Source: Lewinellaceae bacterium (lineage in GTDB: Bacteria > Bacteroidota > Bacteroidia > Chitinophagales > Saprospiraceae). From it: a stretch of DNA of 64,000 bases. Below the pieces are notes generated by a model, which searched no databases, was not told the origin of the DNA, and saw nothing but the letters and a program-made list of their open reading frames with translations. The position numbers were made by a program, and so were the translations under genes. The first letter of the stretch is position 1. Each line of letters starts with the position of its first letter. The stretch covers positions 202,112 through 266,111 of the forward strand of contig JAHELJ010000002.1 of NCBI GenBank assembly GCA_024644235.1. The letters are read 5' to 3'. This document shows positions 46,186 through 55,440 of the stretch, one piece after another.

Positions 46186-48384
46186 ATGCTAAAGAATCTG
46201 CTCACCCTCGTCCTTGCCATGTGCCTTTCAGTACTGGCAATTCCCGCTAATGCTCAATCCGGTGCCTACCCTTTTCAAAATCCAGATCTCCCCTTTGCAG
46301 ATCGGGTTGACAACCTAATCTCTTTAATGACTCTGGAAGAGAAAGCCGGTCAGCTGATGTATGGCGCTCCCGCTATCGAGCGGTTGGGTATCCCTCAGTA
46401 CAACTGGTGGAACGAATGCCTCCATGGCGTGGCCAGGAATGGCCGGGCAACGATATTCCCTCAGGCCATCGGCATGGGAGCCACCTTCGATCCTGATCTC
46501 TTGCACAAGATCGGCATGGCTATCGCCGATGAAGCCCGGGCAAAATTCAACGCCAACCAGAAGATCGGTTACCGGGAGCGTTATGCTGGTCTCACGTTCT
46601 GGAGCCCAAACGTCAACTTGTTTCGTGACCCCCGCTGGGGACGAGGCCAGGAGACCTACGGGGAGGACCCGCACCATATCTCGCAAATGGGAGTGGCATT
46701 CGTCAAAGGCCTCCAGGGTGATCATCCCAAATACCTGAAAGCGGCCGGGATGGCCAAACACTATGTCGTACACAGCGGCCCGGAAAAACTAAGGCACGAA
46801 TTCGACGCTGTGGTCAGTCGGCATGACCTGTGGAACACCTACATGCCGGCTTTCGAAGCGCTGGTCAAAGAGGCCAAGGTAGAGGGTGTGATGGGGGCTT
46901 ATAACCGGACCAATGGCGATCCCTGCTGTGCCCATCCCTATCTCATGCAGGAAGTGCTGCGGCAGAAATGGAATTTTCAAGGATACTTCGTTTCCGACTG
47001 CTGGGCACTGGTAGATTTTTACCAGGGACACAACGTGGTGAATAACCGCGAGGAAGCAGCTGCACTGGCTCTGAAAACGGGCTGCAATCTGAATTGCGGT
47101 AGTGTTTATCACGGCGTGCTCGATGCCCATCAGCAAGGTCTCATCACCGAAGCCGATATCGACCAAAATCTCAGGGAGCTACTGCCTACCCGCTTCCGGC
47201 TGGGATTGTTTGACCCGGCAGGCAGCACACCCTTCGACACCATTTCTACCTCAGCAGTCCGGTCCAAGAAAAACATTGCATTGAGCTATGAAGCGGCGAG
47301 TAAATCGATAGTCTTGCTCAAAAACAGGGATAACGTGCTCCCTCTCGATCCCGATATGAAAACACTTTTTGTGACCGGTCCCACTGCTGCCGATATGCAA
47401 GCACTACTAGCCAACTACTACGGTGTAGGTGATGATATGCGCACATTGGCAGAAGGCATCATCAGTAATGTCTCTGACCATACTGCCATCCGCTATGTAC
47501 AGGGTGGTTTGCTGGATCGACCCAATGTAAATCCGATGGATTGGTTCTCGGGAGAAGCTGAAGAAGCGGAGGTGACCATCGCCTGCATGGGCATCACCCA
47601 ACTCCTGGAAGGGGAAGAAGGTGAAGCTATCGCCTCTCCCAGCGCTGGTGACCGGGAGTATGTTTCCCTTCCACCCCATCAAATCGAATATCTGAAACTG
47701 CTGCGAAGTAAAGCCAATAAACTGGTAGTGGTGATCACCGGGGGAAGTGCCATCTCCATTCCTGAGGTACATGAAATGGCCGATGCAGTGGTCTATGCCT
47801 GGTATCCGGGCGAACAGGGTGGCCAGGCATTGGGGGATATCTTGTTTGGCAAGTTATCTCCATCTGGCAAGTTGCCGGTCACTTTTGTGAAAACGATCGA
47901 TGACCTGCCTCCCTTCGAAGATTACAACATGAAAAATCGCACCTATCGCTACCTGGAAAAAGAACCCCTCTATCCTTTCGGTTTTGGTTTGAGTTATGCT
48001 TCGTTTGAATATACTGATCTGCAGCTCAGCTCTTCTCAGCTGCAGGGTGATGCATCGATCACGGTGTCCTGCCGCATATCGAACAAGAGTGAAATCGATG
48101 CGGACGATGTGGCTCAACTTTACCTTTCCAAAGCAGAAATGTCCGCTTCAGATCCGTTCCATTCCCTTAAGGCTTTCAAACGCGTAAACCTCAGCGGTGG
48201 GTCGGCAGAGACCGTTTCGTTTGAACTGGATAAGAAACACTTCTCCACCTACAGCGACGACGGCGACCTGGTACTCAATCCCGGTCGCTACCGGATCATT
48301 GTAGGCGGAAGTTTACCGGTAGAGCGAAGCAAGGCCTTGGGCGCACCCGGCTGGGTCGAGGTGGATATTGAGGTAACTCCCTGA
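46186..48384 (+). CDS. secreted glycoside hydrolase family 3 (beta-xylosidase/glucosidase)
   Basis: A 732-residue enzyme with signal peptide (cleavage near PANAQ). The N-terminal GH3 barrel contains YNWWNECLHGVARNG and FFRDPRWGRGQETYGEDP-like bases (here NLFRDPRWGRGQETYGEDP). The catalytic nucleophile is Asp271 in VSDCWALVDF, where the SDC form is typical of beta-xylosidases. The second alpha/beta domain follows (EGEEGEAIASPSAGDREYV with the acid/base region, about 480), then a fibronectin-type C-terminal domain (about 610-725). Acts in the periplasm on oligosaccharides from hemicellulose. The LOG-family gene begins 13 bp after its stop. Confidence 0.92.
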   Translation: MLKNLLTLVLAMCLSVLAIPANAQSGAYPFQNPDLPFADRVDNLISLMTLEEKAGQLMYGAPAIERLGIPQYNWWNECLHGVARNGRATIFPQAIGMGATFDPDLLHKIGMAIADEARAKFNANQKIGYRERYAGLTFWSPNVNLFRDPRWGRGQETYGEDPHHISQMGVAFVKGLQGDHPKYLKAAGMAKHYVVHSGPEKLRHEFDAVVSRHDLWNTYMPAFEALVKEAKVEGVMGAYNRTNGDPCCAHPYLMQEVLRQKWNFQGYFVSDCWALVDFYQGHNVVNNREEAAALALKTGCNLNCGSVYHGVLDAHQQGLITEADIDQNLRELLPTRFRLGLFDPAGSTPFDTISTSAVRSKKNIALSYEAASKSIVLLKNRDNVLPLDPDMKTLFVTGPTAADMQALLANYYGVGDDMRTLAEGIISNVSDHTAIRYVQGGLLDRPNVNPMDWFSGEAEEAEVTIACMGITQLLEGEEGEAIASPSAGDREYVSLPPHQIEYLKLLRSKANKLVVVITGGSAISIPEVHEMADAVVYAWYPGEQGGQALGDILFGKLSPSGKLPVTFVKTIDDLPPFEDYNMKNRTYRYLEKEPLYPFGFGLSYASFEYTDLQLSSSQLQGDASITVSCRISNKSEIDADDVAQLYLSKAEMSASDPFHSLKAFKRVNLSGGSAETVSFELDKKHFSTYSDDGDLVLNPGRYRIIVGGSLPVERSKALGAPGWVEVDIEVTP

Positions 48385-48397
48385 CAGTTCTGAGCTT

Positions 48398-49201
48398 ATG
48401 GAAGAACGTAAAGAATCGCAAAACAAGGAATATCTATTCCTGGAAGGGCCGAGAGGACGCTGGAACGACTTTGTAGGCGCCTTCAAGATTATGACCGAAT
48501 TCATCCGAGGCTTCCGGCATCTGCATTTTATCGGGCCTTGCATCACCGTTTTCGGTTCTGCTAGATTTAAAGAAGATCACCCCTACTACCAAAATGCCAT
48601 GGAGTTCGGGGCAAGAATTGCCAACCGGGGATTCACTGTAATGACCGGTGGAGGGCCGGGCATTATGGAAGCGGCCAATCGGGGAGCAAAATCGGTAAAC
48701 GGTCGGTCGGTGGGGTGCAACATTGTCCTTCCCGAAGAGCAGCAACCGAATCCCTACCTCGACCGGATGATTACCATGGATCACTTCTATGTACGAAAGG
48801 TTCTTTTGCTAAAATACTCCTATGCGTTTGTCGTAATGCCGGGAGGATTCGGGACCATGGATGAACTCTTTGAGACTCTGACCCTCATGCAGACGGACAT
48901 TATTCACGATTTTCCGGTGGTACTATTTGGCAGTGATTATTGGAGCAAATTATTAGAACAGGTGCAAGCCATGAAGCAGACTAAGACCATCTCTCCGAAT
49001 GACGATCACCTATTCTATGTGACCGACTCTGTTGAGGCTGGCATGATTTACATTTTGAACGAATTGCGAAATGCCTATGGAAGGGAAGTCAAACCTCCCC
49101 GTACACGAAGCCATTGGTGGTTGGGCGAAAAAGCATTCGTGACTGAGAATGATTATGTCATTAAGTTGGAAAGTGAAGAGGTGATTGATTCTTCAAAATA
49201 A
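48398..49201 (+). CDS. LOG-family Rossmann protein (TIGR00730 type)
   Basis: A 267-residue cytoplasmic protein with the LOG signatures VMTGGGPGIMEAANRGAK and VMPGGFGTMDELFETLTLMQ (PGGxGTxxE). Members hydrolyse nucleoside 5'-monophosphates to base plus ribose 5-phosphate (cytokinin riboside 5'-monophosphate phosphoribohydrolase or purine nucleotide hydrolase). The N-terminal 40 residues precede the Rossmann fold and the C-terminal part carries a basic tail (PRTRSHWWLGEKAF). It is between GH3 and a DUF1772 gene with gaps of 13 and 3 bp, so it is probably in one operon, though the functional link to GH3 is unclear. Confidence 0.88.
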   Translation: MEERKESQNKEYLFLEGPRGRWNDFVGAFKIMTEFIRGFRHLHFIGPCITVFGSARFKEDHPYYQNAMEFGARIANRGFTVMTGGGPGIMEAANRGAKSVNGRSVGCNIVLPEEQQPNPYLDRMITMDHFYVRKVLLLKYSYAFVVMPGGFGTMDELFETLTLMQTDIIHDFPVVLFGSDYWSKLLEQVQAMKQTKTISPNDDHLFYVTDSVEAGMIYILNELRNAYGREVKPPRTRSHWWLGEKAFVTENDYVIKLESEEVIDSSK

Positions 49202-49204
49202 AAG

Positions 49205-49696
49205 ATGGGAATGATCTCTTTCGACATAGTACTGCTCTTTCTCACTGTCTTGTTTACCGCACTAATAGCCGGTCTGTTCTTTGCCTGGGAAGTGTCGGTG
49301 ATTGTTGGTCTTAAGAAAGTCAGCAATCGCTCATTCGTGGAAACGATGTGGCATATCAACCGAAGGATTCAGAATCCAGCTTTTCTCACCGTGTTTATGG
49401 GAGTTGCTCTCCTGCTCCCACTGTGCACCTACTGGAACTTTGATCCTGAAGATTCGGCGTCCTATTGGCTATTGGTATCAGCCCTGTGCTATCTGCTGGG
49501 AGTTATGGCAGTGACAATCTTTGGAAACGTTCCCCTGAACAATCAGCTCGACCAAATAGATTTGGAAAAGGCTGACGATGAAACATATTCAAAAGCCAGA
49601 CAGAATTATGAACGACCCTGGAATGGATTCAACCGGATCCGTACGGTCTTTGCGATTCTGAGCCTGGTCAGTTTGCTGACGGCAATATTGGATTGA
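49205..49696 (+). CDS. DUF1772 (anthrone-oxygenase-like) membrane protein
   Basis: A 163-residue protein with four membrane helices (about residues 5-30, 55-75, 85-110 and 145-163). The pattern GLFFAWEVSVIVGLKKVSN with NRRIQNPAFLTVF, then GNVPLNNQLDQ and ARQNYERPWNGFNRIRT, matches DUF1772, related to anthrone oxygenases. Function in bacteria is unknown. It starts three bases after the LOG gene, so it is co-transcribed. Convergent with the sensor kinase gene. Confidence 0.85.
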   Translation: MGMISFDIVLLFLTVLFTALIAGLFFAWEVSVIVGLKKVSNRSFVETMWHINRRIQNPAFLTVFMGVALLLPLCTYWNFDPEDSASYWLLVSALCYLLGVMAVTIFGNVPLNNQLDQIDLEKADDETYSKARQNYERPWNGFNRIRTVFAILSLVSLLTAILD

Positions 49697-49727
49697 ACGC
49701 TGACGAAATCCACCGAAGATCAAGGCT

Positions 49728-51707
49728 TTACGAAACAGGGATCACAATATCATAGGTCGTTCCGGTCTCTGTTTGTACATCCAGTTTACCGTTCAGATAA
49801 TTGACCCTTGATTCGATGTTTTTGAGCCCAAGACCTCCCTTCTCTTTTGCTTTGCGATAGTCAAAACCAGCTCCGTTGTCGGCAATCACCAACCGGGCAT
49901 ACTCCTCATGCTGCTGCAAATCAATCCTGAACTTCGAAGCCGACGCATACTTAATGGTGTTATTGGCCGCTTCCTGAATGATCCGGTAGAGGTTTATTGT
50001 AGAGACATCGTTGAAATTCAGTTTATCGTCTACTTCAACTTCAGTCTTCAGGCCATGGTCAAATTCGATCTGCATGGCCAGATCACGAACGGCCTCGGAC
50101 AAACCCAGATTAACCAGGGCATCGGGCATCAAATCATGAGAAATACGACGGACCTCCTCACACGCGGTGGAAATCATCTTTTCCGTCTCGCTGATGATGT
50201 CGATATCCGTCAGTTTCTGAATTTCTGACTGGACATTTTGCACCTGCCTCCGCACCGACGATAGCAATACCCCCAGACCATCATGCAGATCTTTCGCGAT
50301 CCGGGTGCGCTCTGCCTCCTGCCCTTCGATCATGGAGGACATGGACAGGATCTTCTTTTCATTTTCCAATTGCCCGATTTTTTGCCTTTGAATTTCACTT
50401 TCCTTCTCAGCCAATATTCGATTCCTTTCCATCCTTTGTCGTAAAAAGACATATATCGCTATCGCACTGATCAGCAGCATGGCCGCAAGGGTAATCAGAC
50501 GATTCCGTTCTCTGGTCTTTTGCGCCAATTCCACTTCTTTTGCCAGCAACTGCCTTTCTTTCTCAGCGGTTTGGTATTGAATTTCCAGTTCGTTGATGGT
50601 CCGGCTTGTTTCTTCTCCTTTGATGGAGTCCTCAATGATCCGGTACTCATCCAAAAGCTGGTAAGCCTTCGCACCCTGTCCGGTGTGATACAAAGCTTTG
50701 GCATAAGTCTGCCGGGCCACCTGCGCCAGGTGTTGAAATCCATCAGCGGTCACACCCTCATATGCTTCATCAAGCACCGCAACCGACTCCTCGTAGCGAG
50801 TCAGATCATTCAGGGCGGTGCCCAGATTCACCATGGCTGTCAGATATCCACGTCGATTGCCGGACTTTTTCATCCCCTCTGAGGTGGCTTCCAGCAATGG
50901 TACCGCTTGCTCTGGCTCTCCCATCTGCTGAAACAGTCTTCCTTTACTCAGGGTGACGGCATCAAGAAAAACCGGAATCGCCAGGGCCTGAGCCATGGTA
51001 TCCACTTTATCAAACAGCATCATTGCCTTGTCGAAACTGTCCAGTTTCGCATACCGTTCAGCGAGGTTATAGTTTGCAATGAATTTGCTCCTGTCGCTCC
51101 CATGTTGCATAGTGAAATTGACGTCCTCGATTGCATATTGGAGTGCTTTAAGGGGTTGACCCATGCGATCAAAAACCCGTGAAATCTCTCCCAGGGCAGC
51201 CGGGATATCATTCATCAATTCGCCTTCTCTGGCGTATTGGAGTGATAGTAAGTGATTACTTAGGGCATCTTGAAAAGCGCCTTCATAAAAGTCTACCAGT
51301 CCCAGGGTTTGGTGATACCGGTATGATGGATACGGATCATCAAGAGGGATCAAGGGTAGCATCTGCTCATAGGCATTTCTGGCCTCTGTAAAAGACCCCA
51401 GTTGGATATGGCTGTTAGCTAACCGGCGCAGGCTGTGGAACAATAGCGAATCGTCTTGCAGATATTGGGAAAGTTCAACGGCCCTCTCCGCATACATCAG
51501 CGAAGAATCGATGTCGCTGCGCACCAGCTGTTGCCATTTCTGGGTGCAGGTGCTGATCCAATGCTCGACGGTGCTATCGGGTAAAGTAGCCGGATCGGCT
51601 GTCCATAAAGAGCTTTCTCCGGTTTGGGCTGATATACTCCCCGTAGTATGGAGTAAAATCAATGCTACTGTAAACAGTATTTTCACAATTGAGTGAATTC
51701 TTTCCAT
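49728..51707 (-). CDS. TPR-containing sensor histidine kinase, HisKA_3 (NarL partner) type
   Basis: About 659 residues from the ATG at 51707 (a TTG at 51722 is the longer option). Signal peptide, periplasmic TPR repeats (to about residue 370), a coiled coil, one membrane helix (ITLAAMLLISAIAIYVFL), HisKA_3 with the phospho-His in IAKDLHDGLGVLLSSV, and an ATPase domain (IQEAANNTIKYA, DNGAGFDYRKA, GGLGLKNIESRVNYL). These kinases pair with LuxR/NarL-type regulators. The only one in the window is at 57209-57838, with four surface-protein genes between, so they may be partners, but this is inference. No other kinase lies near. Confidence 0.9.
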   Translation of the reverse strand: MERIHSIVKILFTVALILLHTTGSISAQTGESSLWTADPATLPDSTVEHWISTCTQKWQQLVRSDIDSSLMYAERAVELSQYLQDDSLLFHSLRRLANSHIQLGSFTEARNAYEQMLPLIPLDDPYPSYRYHQTLGLVDFYEGAFQDALSNHLLSLQYAREGELMNDIPAALGEISRVFDRMGQPLKALQYAIEDVNFTMQHGSDRSKFIANYNLAERYAKLDSFDKAMMLFDKVDTMAQALAIPVFLDAVTLSKGRLFQQMGEPEQAVPLLEATSEGMKKSGNRRGYLTAMVNLGTALNDLTRYEESVAVLDEAYEGVTADGFQHLAQVARQTYAKALYHTGQGAKAYQLLDEYRIIEDSIKGEETSRTINELEIQYQTAEKERQLLAKEVELAQKTRERNRLITLAAMLLISAIAIYVFLRQRMERNRILAEKESEIQRQKIGQLENEKKILSMSSMIEGQEAERTRIAKDLHDGLGVLLSSVRRQVQNVQSEIQKLTDIDIISETEKMISTACEEVRRISHDLMPDALVNLGLSEAVRDLAMQIEFDHGLKTEVEVDDKLNFNDVSTINLYRIIQEAANNTIKYASASKFRIDLQQHEEYARLVIADNGAGFDYRKAKEKGGLGLKNIESRVNYLNGKLDVQTETGTTYDIVIPVS

Positions 51708-51722
51708 TATCGATCTTGACAA

Positions 51723-51913
51723 ACTACTTCAAATTTGCTAATTCTATCTCAAGGCAAGAACGTCCATCCGCTCTTTGTTCCCAGCCTGTCCCAGTAATTT
51801 TCACTCAACGAGATCTATTAAGGGTTCATTTTCTTACAATTGTTTGAATTTGATCAAAAGCAAGTTTTAGGTGCATTGATACCTCAAGAATTTAGTCACC
51901 TCGCTTTTAGGAC
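51723..51913. other. intergenic region, nothing recognised
   Basis: About 190 bp upstream of the sensor kinase (minus) and downstream of the S74 tail-like gene. It should hold the kinase promoter. No consensus element or terminator hairpin was found. Confidence 0.4.
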
Positions 51914-52090
51914 TTAATTAGTTTTTCTAAGTATATCATCATTGGTCCTATCCTGAAGCATTGATTCGATTGCCTCTATTTTTGTATTCAGCATATCTAG
52001 TTCAGTTTTTAACATATCATTTTCGTGCTCAATCTTGAGATTCTGGCTATACAAAGTCTTAATCCCCTCGACCAAAACAGGAATGAGTCC
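51914..52090 (-). pseudogene. severed C-terminal coiled-coil of the S74 protein
   Basis: Directly after the TAG at 52093-52091 the same frame reads GLIPVLVEGIKTLYSQNLKI and continues as a heptad-type helix (ENDMLKTELDMLNTKIEAIE) to a TAA at 51914-51916. In the paralogous protein the matching place reads YTELVPVLINAIKELAEQQ without a stop. A CAG to TAG change at this one codon would restore a 386-residue protein, so this is a nonsense mutation or a read error. Confidence 0.8.
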
Positions 52091-53074
52091 CTAATATCCA
52101 ACCGTTTTTAGCCCTGATTTTAGATCTTCTTGCACGAGGGAAGGTAATACCTGTTCGACCTCCTGAGCGAGAAACCCGATTTCTTGCTTTGCTTTCTGAT
52201 CAGACAGGTTTAGGAGACGTTTTTGGATCATGAGCGTGTCTTTCATTACATATGTGACAGCCCTAAGCCCATTTAAGATCGCAAGTGCATCTTGAAGGGG
52301 TTGGATATTTTCTTTGAACCGGGCATCGCTCCATGTCCTATATTCAGATGCTGTTGGTGCGTAAAAGCGTTGTGACCAGATTGCAAAAAATGGCTTAAGT
52401 GTGGTACCAACGAACCCAGTTGAACCGATTGAAGGAGCAATGACCGGATCAGAGAATCCGTCATCATAAAATTCAATATTGGTCGACTCTGACCCAAGGT
52501 CGAATATTGCACCCTTGAAGCCCGATTCTGATTTGACTTGAAATCTGGCCGCAACAGAATCTGCACCAATGGAAACATTACCATCTTTCGAAATCTGCAT
52601 TCTCTTCGACTCACCTGCGTAGAAACTTAAGGCATCATCAGATTCTGTATCCATACCAGCTCCAAAACCAGTTCCCATACTATTCTGAGAAAGGACCCCA
52701 AAATTGTTATCCAATGCAAGGTGCCCCCCTCTGACATCCAGTTTTGTATTGGGTACAACTGCACCGGGTGACGTTGTACCTATACCCACTTTCCCGTTTT
52801 TCAGCCAGGTCATCCTAATGGCATCGTTTCCAGAAAAACCTCGACTCCGTAAATATAGTTTGTCAACGTTCAATGCACCGTCATACTCGAATTGAAAGCC
52901 AAATTCACCAGCTTCGAAAAGCTTGAGACTTGATGTACTGGTCGCCGGGGTGTTGACCAACAGTTCTGCATTACCAACACTGCTGTTAATACTTGCTTTC
53001 CCATCCACCTCGAGGTTCTGAGCATGTAGAGTAAAGAAAAGGCACCATGAACAGAGGGTTATTAGAGTTCGCAT
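52091..53074 (-). CDS. S74-type surface protein, truncated by an amber stop
   Basis: 327 residues from the ATG at 53074 (MRTLITLCSWCLFFTLHAQ, signal peptide); the frame back to 53113 overlaps the upstream gene and is unlikely. The mature N-terminal half carries short beta motifs (KVGIGTTSPG; SLKLFEAGEFGFQFEYDG) shared with the neighbouring larger paralog. An intramolecular chaperone (peptidase S74) domain follows with SDARFKENIQPLQDAL and IGFLAQEVEQVLP, then it stops at TAG before the coiled coil. In phage endosialidases this domain trimerises the fibre and then cuts itself off. Without its helix, this copy may be impaired. Confidence 0.75.
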   Translation of the reverse strand: MRTLITLCSWCLFFTLHAQNLEVDGKASINSSVGNAELLVNTPATSTSSLKLFEAGEFGFQFEYDGALNVDKLYLRSRGFSGNDAIRMTWLKNGKVGIGTTSPGAVVPNTKLDVRGGHLALDNNFGVLSQNSMGTGFGAGMDTESDDALSFYAGESKRMQISKDGNVSIGADSVAARFQVKSESGFKGAIFDLGSESTNIEFYDDGFSDPVIAPSIGSTGFVGTTLKPFFAIWSQRFYAPTASEYRTWSDARFKENIQPLQDALAILNGLRAVTYVMKDTLMIQKRLLNLSDQKAKQEIGFLAQEVEQVLPSLVQEDLKSGLKTVGY

Positions 53075-53099
53075 GACTTGAAATTTTAATTGTTCCGAA

Positions 53100-55229
53100 T
53101 TAGTTAGAGTCATCTGATCCGGTTATTTCAAATAGCTCGGTTATCTGGCCCTTGAGTGATTCCAGCTCCGTCTCTAGTAGCTCGTTTTTCTTCTCCAACG
53201 AATCGATGACTTCCTGTTGTTCAGCCAGCTCTTTAATGGCGTTGATCAACACGGGAACCAATTCGGTATAGTTCATCCCTAAGTGATCCTGATCACTACT
53301 CCGTACCACTTCAGGCACGAGCTCCTGTACCTCCTGTGCAATCAGACCCACATGTTTTTGGTGATCTGAACTGTTTCTCCACTTGTAGCTGACAGGCTGC
53401 ATTTGCAGGACCTCTTTGAGGCCGTAAGTTAGGGGATGAATATCTTGCTTATATCGGGCATCTGACGTCTGGATGGTACCGTTCGCAGCATAGACTTCAC
53501 TCCAGCGAAAACTAGGAGTACCACAAGCATAAGCATCATCAACCGAAGGCCTGAAAGATCCATTTGCGTTCAGGGTGACACGGTCCATACCTCCGGCAAA
53601 TAGATACAGGTCATCATCTTCACTCGTATCGAAGCCGGCACCTGGAGCCGTACCTGTGCTGTTATTTGAGAATACGCCATAATTGTTGGACAATGCAATG
53701 TGACCATCTTTGATTTCAACCAAAGCATTAAAAATCGCTGAAGCTGGCGTATTGGTGCCAATGCCTACTTTACCGTCCTTTCTCACGACCATAGCATTGG
53801 ATTCATTCCCGGCTCCTACCTCCCCATTGCCAATAATGAATAAAGGGGTAGTCGGCTCAACATCTAATTGAGTGCTTACAATTGGATCGTTGTACATCCC
53901 CAAAACCGTAGAGGCAAATCCGTTGGCTTGAGTCTGAAAACCCATGGCCGTGGAACCGGACGCTGATGCATTGGTGCCTTCTCCCATAGCCGTAGACCTA
54001 TTTCCAGATGCGGTTGTGCCCAATCCCATGGCTGTGGATGCCGACCCTGAGGCACTCGTGGCGTCGCCCATAGCCGTCGACTCGTTTCCAGAAGCGGTTG
54101 TACCCGATCCCATAGCTGTGGAGGCAGACCCTGACGCATTCGTGTCGAATCCCATAGCCGTGGATCTGGAGCCCGATGCGATCGTGCTGTTTCCCATGGC
54201 GGTTGAAACAAACCCCGAACCGATGGTGTTCTGGCCCGTTGCAATGGAATAGGATCCAATATTGTTACCATCCCATTCCGTCCCAAGCACTCGTCCCGCC
54301 CGAAACGCGGCCCTCCCGGGGTACCACATCAGCCGGGCGCCGCTTCCGGAGACAGGAGGTGAGCTGGGGTTTTCGTCGTCAAAGATTCCGGTAAACAGGA
54401 CAGCACTGTCTACATGGAGAAGAGCCTTGGGATTATTTGTACCGATGCCCACGGAGCCACCAGAGCTTATGACCATACGATTCGACCCATTGGTACGTAG
54501 ATACAAATCATTTTCGGTCAACATTCCAAATATACCCCCTGAGGACTGATTGATACCGATTATCATTTCTCGGTTCTCTGGATTAACAGCCCGTAAGTTT
54601 ATGACGGCATCCCCATTGTTATCGTTATCGAAGACGGTAAGTTCGCGATCAGGAAAATTAGTACCGATGCCTACCTTTCCGTCCTTCAACCAGGTCATCC
54701 TGACGGCATCGTTTCCGGCAAATCCCCGACTCCGCAAATAGAGTTTGTTAACGTTCAATGCACCGTCGTATTCGAATTGAAAGCCAAATTCACCGGCTTC
54801 GATAAGTTTGAGACTCGAGGTGCTGGTCGCCGGAGTGTTGACCAGTAATTCTGTACTGCCAGCACTGCTGTTGATACTTGCATTTCCGTCGACCTCAAGT
54901 CTGGCAGTTGGAGCATCCGTACCGATGCCCACGCGGCCCGACGAGTCAATCCTAATGATCTCGTTATTCCCGCTGTAAAAACGGATGATGTCATCATCGG
55001 GATTTTCTTCCACCAGGACCTTGGTATCTCCATCCGAGTCAATCAGTTGTTTGTTTAAGCTGGCTGCATCCCGGATCCCCAACGTACTATCCGGCAGCCA
55101 TACTATGATGCTGTCGGCAGTGTTGACTTTGTCCATCTGGGTGATTTTGGCTTTGCCTTCCACTTCGAGGTTTTGAGCAAACATGGAAAGGGATAAGCAG
55201 CAGCTAAGAATAGTGAGTAGGTTTCGCAT
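53100..55229 (-). CDS. S74-type surface fibre protein with YadA-head-like repeats
   Basis: A 709-residue exported protein (MRNLLTILSCCLSLSMFAQ). After short beta motifs come eight 14-residue Hep_Hag/YadA-head-type repeats (STAMG..T.ASG) at about 53893-54256, forming a trimeric beta-roll in known adhesins. A C-terminal S74 chaperone domain follows (SDARYKQDIHPLTYG, GLIAQEVQELVPEV) and an intact coiled coil (LEKKNELLETELESLKGQ). Trimeric surface fibre. Ser/Lys of the S74 self-cleavage dyad are present in the SDARYK motif. The shorter truncated paralog starts 25 bp after its stop, so they are an operon and a duplication. Confidence 0.85.
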   Translation of the reverse strand: MRNLLTILSCCLSLSMFAQNLEVEGKAKITQMDKVNTADSIIVWLPDSTLGIRDAASLNKQLIDSDGDTKVLVEENPDDDIIRFYSGNNEIIRIDSSGRVGIGTDAPTARLEVDGNASINSSAGSTELLVNTPATSTSSLKLIEAGEFGFQFEYDGALNVNKLYLRSRGFAGNDAVRMTWLKDGKVGIGTNFPDRELTVFDNDNNGDAVINLRAVNPENREMIIGINQSSGGIFGMLTENDLYLRTNGSNRMVISSGGSVGIGTNNPKALLHVDSAVLFTGIFDDENPSSPPVSGSGARLMWYPGRAAFRAGRVLGTEWDGNNIGSYSIATGQNTIGSGFVSTAMGNSTIASGSRSTAMGFDTNASGSASTAMGSGTTASGNESTAMGDATSASGSASTAMGLGTTASGNRSTAMGEGTNASASGSTAMGFQTQANGFASTVLGMYNDPIVSTQLDVEPTTPLFIIGNGEVGAGNESNAMVVRKDGKVGIGTNTPASAIFNALVEIKDGHIALSNNYGVFSNNSTGTAPGAGFDTSEDDDLYLFAGGMDRVTLNANGSFRPSVDDAYACGTPSFRWSEVYAANGTIQTSDARYKQDIHPLTYGLKEVLQMQPVSYKWRNSSDHQKHVGLIAQEVQELVPEVVRSSDQDHLGMNYTELVPVLINAIKELAEQQEVIDSLEKKNELLETELESLKGQITELFEITGSDDSN
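53893..54256 (-). repeat. eight 42-bp (14-residue) YadA-head-like repeats
   Basis: Tandem copies of a 14-residue unit, each beginning STAMG (last one STVLG) with ASG near its end. The spacing is 42 bp, in frame. The DNA copies are moderately diverged, with several near-identical adjacent ones, so copy number may vary between strains. Confidence 0.85.
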
Positions 55230-55440
55230 GATTCGTTATGGATTAGAGATCATATTTGGTTCGGTTTATTTAAGTTACGGTTGCCGGAGAATTCATTAGA
55301 TATGGTCAATAACCCATTTAATGGGTGGCGACCGATTGATGCAAATCTTTCACTAAATCCTTGTTACCACAGCGTGCCGAAATCGGATCTGCAGGACATC
55401 TTGTGTCAGAGTCTATTTGACAAATCAAAGTCATCTGCTA

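Noticed and set aside
55312..55326. 15-bp palindrome ACCCATTTAATGGGT as a terminator
   Set aside because: The stem is AT-rich with one loop base and no T-tract follows on the minus strand.
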